Shown here piece after piece: positions 15,085-21,970 of a DNA stretch of 47,001 nucleotides. The stretch's first letter is position 1, and every line of letters starts with the position of its first letter. Origin of the DNA: PCC-6802 sp031388585. GTDB taxonomy: Bacteria > Cyanobacteriota > Cyanobacteriia > Pseudanabaenales > Pseudanabaenaceae. Made by a program: the position numbers and the translations under genes. The notes beneath the pieces were generated by a model. It was not told the DNA's origin and did no database searches. It worked only from the letters and a program-made list of their open reading frames with translations. The stretch covers positions 1 through 47,001 of the forward strand of contig JANMRU010000362.1 in NCBI GenBank assembly GCA_031388585.1, in the 5' to 3' direction.

Positions 15085-17325
15085 CTAAGTTGCGGTTGAA
15101 TTAGCTGGAATTCCCTCATACGGAAATATTGGGCTTTCATGTTGAACTACTTTTGGTTTGGAGTCTACCCTGCGTCGTTTTGTTTCATCTGCCTCACTTT
15201 CTCCATACAAGTCATCAATTTCGGCAGCGAAGGTGACATTCACTTGAGCGCGATTGATTGTATGCGATGAGCTGAGTATTTCGCTCTTGGCGGCGAGGGT
15301 AGCGTGCAGGAGTTTGAACCGCTTGACGCTTGACCAGGGCGGTAGCGGCTGATTTGCAGCATCTACCAGGTTTTGATAGAGAGCGACGATTTGGGGATGT
15401 TGGAATAGTTGCTCGAGGGGCAACTCTAGGGCGATCTCACCGATCTCCTTGGCGCGATCGCGTAGATTCTTTAGGTTAGGAAAAATCAACATGGCGCAGA
15501 ACTTGCGTTGGCCACCGATCGCGATCGCCTCCTCCACGAGCGGAGATTGCTTTAGGATCTTTTCTAACGGTTGTGGTGTGACATATTTGCCCGTAGAAAG
15601 TTTGAATAAATTCTTCTTGCAACCTGTAATTTTAAGTAATCCTGCGGAGGTAAATTCGCCAAGATCGCCTGTGTGCAGCCAATGCTCGTCATCGAGAATT
15701 TGTCGCGTCGCAGTGGGATTTTTGTAAAAGCCTGCCGTGACGAAGGGCGCTCTGACCAAGATTTCGCCATCATAAGCGATCGCGATCTCTACGCCTGCGA
15801 GCGGCACTCCCACGGTGCCAGCTTGATTGAATTCACCACGATTGACACAAATTACGGAACCACTTTCTGTTAATCCATATCCTTGCAGAATTCCAATCCC
15901 AGCGGCGGCGAATTGGTTGGCGATCTCGGCCTTGAGCGCCGCTCCGCCTGTCAGCAAGAATTTCAACCGTCCGCCAAAGATTGCTCGCCAATGGGGATAG
16001 ACCAGCTTGTCTGCGATCGCGAGCTGGATTGCATACAGACCTTGGGGCTTTTTACCAAGCTCATAGCGTTTGGCAATCCCTAACGACCAGTTAAATGTTT
16101 TTTGGGTAAAGTTGCTACGTAGCGGCGGTACGCATCCTGAAAGGAATCGCCAAAGCGATTGAAAAGGCATTAGTGGGTGACGTACTAGCGATAGATTTAG
16201 TCTGAATTTCTGTTCTTTTGTGTTTTTGGTGCGTGTATCTTTGCCGCGCTCTAGAAGCTTGCTGTGGGCTTTCTCTAATAGAAGTGGAACTGTGGCCAGA
16301 ATAGTGGGTCGTACTTCCTTGAGATGCTTTTGGACGCGATTAGGATTTGTGAAGTAGATGCTATGCCCATAGTTTATGTGCCCATAGATCAGCGCCCGCG
16401 CAAATACATGATTGAGTGGTAGAAATGAAAGAACGACCTCGCGATCGCTAAATCCCAAGTTAATCATGCCGGTAAATGCCGCTAGCGCATTAGCTGAGAG
16501 ATTCTCATGGGTTAGTACTACTCCTTGCAGTTCCCCAGTTACCGCTGGAATATAAATTATCGTCGCGATCGCCTTGGGCTCCAGTAGCGATCGAAGATGT
16601 TTGTGCTGGTCTGCTAATTGGGGAGATTGGCCTCTGGCGCGTATTTCCAACAGCGAAAATACCTGAACGCACTGCGGCAACTGCGGACAGGCTCGATCAA
16701 TACGACCTTGACAGAGCAACATGGGAATACACAGACAAGCCGCTGCGGGAATTTCCACATTGCTTTCATGCGAAATTGCTCCATCCTCATCGCTATGCAG
16801 TTGACAAGCTAGAAGTTCCGAACGCTTTTCTTGCCAATCGGATGACACATCAACCACAACTATGGTTTTTAGATTAGGAGTATCCCACAGATAGGGAACG
16901 ATTTGATAAAGCAAGTCGAGATTAGAAACAATGAGCGCCTCTGCCTCAGAATGCTGCAAAATATAAACGATATGTTCTAAATTCTGGGTCAGATCGATCG
17001 GGACATTAACCAGCCCCGTCAGCAAACAGGCCATATCTGCAATACAGAAATTGACATCGCTATGTAACAACAGTGCGACCCGATCGCCCCTCTGTAAACC
17101 AGTATCTAAGAGTCCAGATCCTAGCTCCTCAGCTATATGCCTAAATTCCACATTGGATAGAGGTTTCCAGCCTGCATCTGTCCATTGATTAAATGCTTGG
17201 AGATTTGGATGGCGATCGCAGGCTTCATCGAGTAAGGATGGTAATGTTCGCCCCAAGGTTAAATTCCCCGAGTGGGGAGGAGCTTTGTAAATCTTTTCTA
17301 GCTTCAACATCTCTCTATTGAGCAT
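15085..17325 (-). CDS. acyl-CoA ligase-like (AMP-binding) protein with degenerate active site
   Basis: An ANL-superfamily protein of about 746 residues resembling long-chain fatty acid-CoA ligases. The N-terminal ligand region, GLTESG (A5), WLHTGDLG (A7) and FKLSTGKYVTP are recognisable. Three core motifs are not. The A3 phosphate loop, normally YTSGTTGxPKG, reads YIPAVTGELQG near residue 258. The A8 arginine (TGRKK) is cysteine (TGCKK). The C-terminal A10 lysine (LTPTxK) is replaced in LSSSHTINR near residue 689. It is also about 100 residues longer than usual, with an insertion before A3 and a basic tail. The frame is intact and first in the operon, so it is probably expressed but impaired in adenylation. 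GGGAG precedes the ATG at 17325; a GTG at 17364 is an alternative. Confidence 0.8.
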   Translation of the reverse strand: MLNREMLKLEKIYKAPPHSGNLTLGRTLPSLLDEACDRHPNLQAFNQWTDAGWKPLSNVEFRHIAEELGSGLLDTGLQRGDRVALLLHSDVNFCIADMACLLTGLVNVPIDLTQNLEHIVYILQHSEAEALIVSNLDLLYQIVPYLWDTPNLKTIVVVDVSSDWQEKRSELLACQLHSDEDGAISHESNVEIPAAACLCIPMLLCQGRIDRACPQLPQCVQVFSLLEIRARGQSPQLADQHKHLRSLLEPKAIATIIYIPAVTGELQGVVLTHENLSANALAAFTGMINLGFSDREVVLSFLPLNHVFARALIYGHINYGHSIYFTNPNRVQKHLKEVRPTILATVPLLLEKAHSKLLERGKDTRTKNTKEQKFRLNLSLVRHPLMPFQSLWRFLSGCVPPLRSNFTQKTFNWSLGIAKRYELGKKPQGLYAIQLAIADKLVYPHWRAIFGGRLKFLLTGGAALKAEIANQFAAAGIGILQGYGLTESGSVICVNRGEFNQAGTVGVPLAGVEIAIAYDGEILVRAPFVTAGFYKNPTATRQILDDEHWLHTGDLGEFTSAGLLKITGCKKNLFKLSTGKYVTPQPLEKILKQSPLVEEAIAIGGQRKFCAMLIFPNLKNLRDRAKEIGEIALELPLEQLFQHPQIVALYQNLVDAANQPLPPWSSVKRFKLLHATLAAKSEILSSSHTINRAQVNVTFAAEIDDLYGESEADETKRRRVDSKPKVVQHESPIFPYEGIPANSTAT

Positions 17326-17642
17326 AATACGCTCTCCCGCAAAAGTGGGCATTGTTCTTTGCACCCAGTGCTAAATACTTAGAAGTCTTTAACATCATCT
17401 AATCTTGAGCTTAAGTCGGTGTCCATAAATAAATTTGAGATAAAAAAGGATCGCAGGGCACGCATCGAAAGATGGCGATCGCCATTAGCCCCAACGATAA
17501 TTTCTAATCTTTCAATACTTCCAAAGTAGAACTAGCGACTCCTCACTTGTTCTACATCGCAAATCTCATCTCGTTAATCCCCTGGAAGCATTAATTTAAC
17601 TTGCTTATACTCGAATAAATAAGCTTCGTTATACCCCTTTTT

Positions 17643-17669
17643 TTGCACTCAAGTTATCTTAGGTATAAT
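17643..17669 (+). promoter_or_regulatory. promoter of the ribbon-helix-helix gene
   Basis: TTGCAC and TATAAT (17664-17669) are separated by 15 bases, 40 bases upstream of the ATG at 17710. The rest of the region from 17365 to 17709 shows no gene and no other clear signal. The -10 overlaps the in-frame ATG at 17668, which argues against that start. Confidence 0.45.
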
Positions 17670-17709
17670 GGTAAGTATAGCATATTTCTACACGGACGTT
17701 TTAAAAACA

Positions 17710-17913
17710 ATGTCTCAGAATCAGCTAAGTATTAGAGTCCCAGCGCACGAGCTTCAGATATTAGACCGCTATTCTAGAGAAACTAAGCGGACTAAAACTG
17801 ATATCATTCGCGAGTTCATCCGTTCCCTAGAAATCGCATCCAAAACATTGGACGTTAAGGCAGATAGCTCAGGCGCATCTAGCAAGAGGGTGGATTCGTT
17901 TGTCAGTCTCTAA
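17710..17913 (+). CDS. ribbon-helix-helix (CopG-like) DNA-binding protein
   Basis: A 67-residue protein. LSIRVPAHELQILDRYSRET followed by KRTKTDIIREFIRSLE is a ribbon-helix-helix fold: one beta strand, then two helices. Such proteins bind DNA as dimers and are usually repressors or antitoxins. No toxin partner is adjacent; the next gene converges from the other side 23 bases away. It is divergent from the beta-oxidation operon, so regulation of that operon is a possible role, by position only. A start at 17668 would add 14 hydrophobic residues but overlaps the -10 box. Confidence 0.75.
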   Translation: MSQNQLSIRVPAHELQILDRYSRETKRTKTDIIREFIRSLEIASKTLDVKADSSGASSKRVDSFVSL

Positions 17914-17936
17914 AGGTCGTTTGTAAACCCTATCAA

Positions 17937-18845
17937 TTATCCGATCGCCGCACAAACATCGATCGCGGTTGCAGGGATAGAACCACATGCTGCAGGATTT
18001 TTCTCTAAATGTCCCTCTAACCAATTCCCTAAGTCAGATATCATCTCGCGATAACCTAGATCGTCGTGAATATCGTGATAACTGCCCGCGTATTCATGTC
18101 TTTCCTTGTCGGCACAAATAACCTGCCTAAAAAAGACAAGGCTTGCTTCTGGTGGAGAAATCCTATCCTCACTGCCATGCAGGAGAAGCAGAGGAACCTG
18201 GAGGCAAACGGCATGGGTTTGGAGCCATTCAGCTTTTGAGATGAATTCAGTAGCTAGACGGGCACTTCCCCTAGTATGTCGAAGCGGGTCGCAAGCGATC
18301 GCCGCGATCGCCTCTGAGTCGCGCGAAGTCGCGGTGCGTTCAATCCCAGTATTCAGGGTAAAGTGCGGCCACACCTGAGAAAGAATTTGCCCGATCGCTA
18401 ATTTAATCGGAGGTACGCCCACCTTGCCTAGAGGGAGCGCACTGGCAATTACGCCATGCAATCCATCGGGGAAATGCAGGGCATAGTCGAGGGCGATCGC
18501 CGCTCCCAAACTATGGCCTAACAAAAAATAGGGAATTTGCTTCTGCTGCGATGCAATGAACTGAAAGAAGCAGCTTAAATCTTGACGGAATTCACTCCAG
18601 TCGTTGATATGTCCCCGCGCCCCAGGCGATCGCCCATGACCGCGCAAATCAAACCCATAGACCACAAAACCCTGCGGTACTAATGCCTGCACAATATTTT
18701 TAAACGTGCCGCTATGACTGCCCAAACCATGTACGAGCACCAGTACAGCTTGCGGTTGCCACTGCGGGAACCAGGTTTGATAATAAAGATTTATCTTCCC
18801 ATCCCCTGTAAAATTCCCTTCAAGATGTTGGATCTCTTGGATCAT
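17937..18845 (-). CDS. alpha/beta hydrolase, monoacylglycerol lipase-like
   Basis: A 302-residue serine hydrolase of the Hydrolase_4/monoacylglycerol-lipase group. The oxyanion region is VHGLGSHSGTF, and VYGFDLRGHGRSPGARGH is typical of lysophospholipase L2/MGL proteins. The nucleophile serine is in LLGHSLGAAIA near residue 108, the acid in LLHGSEDRISPPEAS, and the histidine in GSYHDIHDD near 256. The triad is complete. Expected activity is release of fatty acid from a monoglyceride or lysolipid in the cytoplasm. GAGGAGAG precedes the ATG. It is encoded on the same strand as, and just upstream of, the beta-oxidation genes, which could consume its product. Confidence 0.85.
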   Translation of the reverse strand: MIQEIQHLEGNFTGDGKINLYYQTWFPQWQPQAVLVLVHGLGSHSGTFKNIVQALVPQGFVVYGFDLRGHGRSPGARGHINDWSEFRQDLSCFFQFIASQQKQIPYFLLGHSLGAAIALDYALHFPDGLHGVIASALPLGKVGVPPIKLAIGQILSQVWPHFTLNTGIERTATSRDSEAIAAIACDPLRHTRGSARLATEFISKAEWLQTHAVCLQVPLLLLHGSEDRISPPEASLVFFRQVICADKERHEYAGSYHDIHDDLGYREMISDLGNWLEGHLEKNPAACGSIPATAIDVCAAIG

Positions 18846-19216
18846 AGATCTCTCCTCTCTACATGCTTTGGTTTCCTAGAGAAAAGCACCGCGCTAGAAG
18901 ATTAACAGTTCTTCGCTTAGTGCTAAGAATTATGAAGTGTCTGAAGTAAAATACTAACTATTTTTATGGTATCAAAAAGAACAATTAATTGGTTTAGGTA
19001 TAACTAAAGAAGATCTATATTTGAAGGGGGTTTGGAGCATAGTCTAAATTGAGGGCACAGATCGCAAACTCCCCCACACAATTTTTTTAATTCATTCAGC
19101 GAAATATCAGTTGGTAATCTGCGATCGCGATTCAATTTGACAGACGAAAAGGCAAGCATCTCTATTAGCAAGAGTGGTACGATAGTTGGAAGGGCAAAAA
19201 TTCAGCGTAAAAATAT
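18846..19216. other. gene-free stretch with an imperfect inverted repeat
   Basis: No coding region is evident. GGGGGTTTG (19026-19034) and CAAACTCCCCC (19065-19075) form an inverted repeat with a 2-base bulge and a 30-base loop, possibly a degraded repeat element. One HIP1 site lies near 19121. Confidence 0.35.
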
Positions 19217-19396
19217 ATGCCTACAAAAAGAGTAAATCGCTCCAGTTGGTTTGAGATTCTTGGCTATAGCTTGGCCGTAATGATTGGAATAGGCTGGGGG
19301 CTATCTGGTCTTAATTTTGGCGTTAATCCTGTCACGAAGGAACTGCCAAAACCCCAATCACAACCATTCCCCTCAGTAATCGATGCCCAGTACTAG
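19217..19396 (+). CDS. small single-pass membrane protein (59 residues)
   Basis: The frame begins MPTKRVNRSSWFEILGYSLA, continues through a hydrophobic stretch VMIGIGWGLSGLNFG and ends FPSVIDAQY. Basic residues, then one predicted transmembrane helix (about 12-36), then a Pro/Gln-rich tail suggest an N-in anchored small protein. The family is not recognised with certainty. It stands alone between the lipase gene and decayed DNA. Coding status rests on the coherent amphipathic layout and clean ATG-to-stop frame. Confidence 0.5.
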   Translation: MPTKRVNRSSWFEILGYSLAVMIGIGWGLSGLNFGVNPVTKELPKPQSQPFPSVIDAQY

Positions 19397-19512
19397 TTAA
19401 TCTCATTTACTGATTGGCAACAAGATAGGGATAAGAGCATTTCAAGAGGTTCAAAGCCAAAATTGCCTTGGTTGAGTCAGTTTCGTGCTGATTTCAGCTA
19501 TGTTTAATAGAT

Positions 19513-19664
19513 TTAGGACTTACGCAGTCAAATCCACGAAAAATGAATGGAATGGAGTTTGAGGGCTATTGGCTGTGCCAACGTCCCGTACGCGCCCTCA
19601 ATTGGGGCGTTGCCCCAAACCCCTTAAAATTCGGGTTTTATCATTCACGGTGAGTAAGTACTAA
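19513..19664. mobile_element. MITE-like element, about 152 bp
   Basis: The left end TTAGGACTTACGCA and the right end, whose complement reads TTAGTACTTACTCA, are imperfect terminal inverted repeats. The interior holds a GGGGCGTTGCCCC hairpin and no coding frame. TTAGGACTTACGCA-type ends are familiar from cyanobacterial insertion sequences and their miniature derivatives. A related end lies at 12489. A target duplication is not clear. Confidence 0.6.
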
Positions 19665-19732
19665 GATTAAATAGGAGTGCAAGTTAGAAAAGCATTCAGA
19701 CAAACTGATTATTTAGCTCAAAGCCTACGCTG

Positions 19733-19867
19733 ATGAAATAAAGTATTGCTAAACAAGAAGCTTAGGCACTGCTGAAAAAATATCGCGATCGCTTCGGTGA
19801 TATTGATGAGGCGGCCAAAGGCATTCGGAACGAAATCTCAAATAATCACAGGAAAGTTTGGCAGTAA
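19733..19867 (+). pseudogene. decayed short gene with two in-frame stops
   Basis: One frame reads MK, stop, SIAKQEA, stop, ALLKKYRDRFGDIDEAAKGI and onward to a final stop at 19865. The uninterrupted last part is charged and helical like a small antitoxin-type or accessory protein, but I do not recognise the family. Two stops in a row of plausible coding sequence suggest decay. It lies just before the Uma2 gene and beside the MITE-like element. Confidence 0.35.
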
Positions 19868-19930
19868 ATAGTGCTTAAACACGATCATATATGGCAGAAT
19901 AAATTCAACCTCATTCATTCATGGAAAGCT

Positions 19931-20704
19931 ATGCTTAACCTTTCCTATGACCCATTACTGAAACTACCTACGGCTGAGGAGCTCCCCCACTCAGACGACA
20001 CACCTGTGGACAACGAACTCCAGAACGATATTCCTAACTTCATCCTCAATCTCCTACGCCTGATTTGGGAGAAACGTCAGGATTGGTTCTTTGGGGTGGA
20101 TATGGCTGTTCACTATCAGTTTGGCACCCCTGCGATCGTGCCTGATGGTTTTTTGGCTTTAGGGGTACCGCGATATAAAAGCAAAGGAGGGCGGTTAAGC
20201 TATCTGCTATGGCAAGAAGAAAATGTCTTGCCGATCTTAGCTTTAGAGGTGATCTCAGAAGAGTATAACGGTGAGTATGAGAAGAAGTTAGAAATCTATC
20301 AAGATATAGGTATTTTGTACTACGCGATCTACAATCCTTTGGCAAGTCAAAAGCGAAAGTACAAAAATCGATTGTCACTGGAGATATGCAAACTGGCTAA
20401 TGGAGATTATCAACTGATTCCCCCTAACGAACAGGGTATTGTGTGGATGCCAGAGATTTCCCTGGGGATGGGATGTGAGGTCAGGTCATTTGCGACTTGG
20501 GAAAGAGAGTGGGTGTATTTATATGATGAGGCTGGTAATCGATATTTGACTGCTGACGAAATTGCTGAACAGGAGCGTTTAATAGCTAACCAAGAACGTA
20601 TAGCCAAAGAACAGGCTGAGGCGATCGCGCTTCAAGAACGTCAAGAAAAGGAAAAACTAAAGGCATACCTCAGATCTATTGGTGTCGATCCCAATAAAAT
20701 TTGA
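19931..20704 (+). CDS. Uma2 family (DUF820) putative endonuclease
   Basis: A protein of about 257 residues of the cyanobacterial Uma2 family, with a PD-(D/E)XK-like core. The features are LPTAEELPHSDDTPVDNELQ near the start, PDGFLALGVPR (the family's P-D signature), LALEVISEEYNGEYEKKLEI with the E-V-x-S signature, and YYAIYNP. A C-terminal coiled-coil tail rich in E, Q and R ends LRSIGVDPNKI, which is typical. An in-frame GTG at 19871 exists, but the family normally begins near the chosen ATG. Function is unproven; these genes are multicopy in cyanobacteria and often sit near mobile DNA, as here. Confidence 0.8.
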   Translation: MLNLSYDPLLKLPTAEELPHSDDTPVDNELQNDIPNFILNLLRLIWEKRQDWFFGVDMAVHYQFGTPAIVPDGFLALGVPRYKSKGGRLSYLLWQEENVLPILALEVISEEYNGEYEKKLEIYQDIGILYYAIYNPLASQKRKYKNRLSLEICKLANGDYQLIPPNEQGIVWMPEISLGMGCEVRSFATWEREWVYLYDEAGNRYLTADEIAEQERLIANQERIAKEQAEAIALQERQEKEKLKAYLRSIGVDPNKI

Positions 20705-20756
20705 TCGAAGCGATCTCTTGCGCAGTTTAAGTCAATCGCATCCTCAGCTATATTAA

Positions 20757-20942
20757 ATAATTGCTTGGGATATCAAGCAACTCTATTCGTTATTGGGTAT
20801 CAGTGATTTGCTCCATCAGGAAGAGTTATCTTCTTCGTCAGCAACTACTACAGGAGTTAATTCTTCTGGCATACCAACTATTGAAACGGTAATTGCGATA
20901 TTAGATGAACTGGGTCTAAAGGATTTATACGAAGTTCGATAG
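20757..20942 (+). pseudogene. orphan open stretch, probable gene remnant
   Basis: The frame reads IIAWDIKQLYSLLGISDLL and ends IAILDELGLKDLYEVR before a stop at 20940. It has no ATG and is closed by a stop just upstream. Composition is protein-like, with amphipathic helices and a Ser/Thr-rich middle, but I do not recognise a family. It may be the 3' end of a lost gene. Confidence 0.3.
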
Positions 20943-21030
20943 AGTAAGGCACCCAAAAAATAAACAATACCTGTGAAAAATCCTCCGCAGATGAGCCAGA
21001 GGATATTTGAAGTTCAACTTATTTTCCATC

Positions 21031-21170
21031 TCAACTGATGTTACGCGGAATCCTTATCTCCTTTAACTTGTATATACCTCATATATAAGGGTCGCCCTGG
21101 TTCTGTTCCCCTCTCCCTGAGGGAGAGGGGCTAGGGGTGAGGGTTTCAGGATCTTCCGCGTAAGGTGAGT
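21031..21170. mobile_element. second MITE-like element with internal palindrome
   Basis: The ends TTACGCGGAA (21041-21050) and TTCCGCGTAA (about 21154-21163) are perfect 10-base inverted repeats with partly matching flanks. Inside, CCCCTCTCCC and GGGAGAGGGG (21108-21130) are perfect 10-base arms around TGA, followed by the CTAGGGGTGAGGG common in cyanobacterial dispersed repeats. No coding capacity. Its termini differ from those of the element at 19513. Confidence 0.55.
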
Positions 21171-21224
21171 CTATAAGTTATTCAAAAGCAATTCTTTCAG
21201 TATTTCATCGCCTAGATTTAGAAT

Positions 21225-21731
21225 CTATGGTTTCCCCAAGAAGTCGATCTTACCTAGCTCTACCCCACAATGCCTGAGAATGTCATAGGCGGTTGTGATG
21301 TGAAAATATAGATTGGGAAGGATAAAATATAGGAGGTAAGGCATTCCCTCAAAGGTCATGGACTCTTTACCCATTGGTAGGATAACCGTCTTTTGCTCCG
21401 AACCATCAATTTGCTCAGAGGTTAGAGTTTTAAGGTAGGAGATCGTTTTCTTAATGCGGTCAATGAGATCGGGGAAAGTTGTTTCATTATCTTCCATTGC
21501 TGGTGCTTCCACTCCAGCAAGTCTTGCTGCGCCCCTTCTTGTAACATCAGAGACAATTTGAACTTGTTTACCTAAAGGAAACATATCTGGATATAGACGG
21601 CTATTGATCAACACAGAAGGGTCAATCTTTTTTACCTCGGCATGGGCAGCACCTTTTTCAAGAATAGCGACGAGGTTATTCAACGCTCTAATCACTGGCG
21701 GTATTGATGCCTGATACATTGAAATGGTCAT
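21225..21731 (-). CDS. DUF1993 family protein
   Basis: A 168-residue DUF1993 protein of the DinB-like four-helix type. The start MTISMYQASIPPVIRALNNL, the segment SRLYPDMFPLGKQVQIVSD and the C-terminal YFHITTAYDILRHCGVELGK are typical of the family. Function is unknown; no metal triad of the DinB kind can be asserted. AGAGGAG precedes the ATG at 6 bases. It is monocistronic, divergent from the antiporter gene. Confidence 0.85.
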   Translation of the reverse strand: MTISMYQASIPPVIRALNNLVAILEKGAAHAEVKKIDPSVLINSRLYPDMFPLGKQVQIVSDVTRRGAARLAGVEAPAMEDNETTFPDLIDRIKKTISYLKTLTSEQIDGSEQKTVILPMGKESMTFEGMPYLLYFILPNLYFHITTAYDILRHCGVELGKIDFLGKP

Positions 21732-21970
21732 GGTTTACTCCTCTTGAAGTGGATTTTTTAAGTATAAGGTACGCCGCCTTTGCAGTTATTAATTGTAGAG
21801 AGGCGATTTAAGCGATCGAAAGTATGAGTGGTTTCGGCTACAGGTTGTGTCCCTGCCAAAGGCGAAATCACCCCAACTCCTTGGTAGCACCCCTAGTAAA
21901 AACCGCTATATTTAGTGTAATCCCTGTATAGGGGGCATTTTTATGGGTGATCGTGTAATGTGGGGATCCT

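Noticed and set aside
17668..17709. Upstream start for the ribbon-helix-helix gene
   Set aside because: That ATG overlaps the TATAAT -10 box and adds residues outside the fold.
20757..20942. Functional gene after the Uma2 gene
   Set aside because: It has no ATG or good start and is closed by an upstream stop, so it is listed only as a possible remnant.
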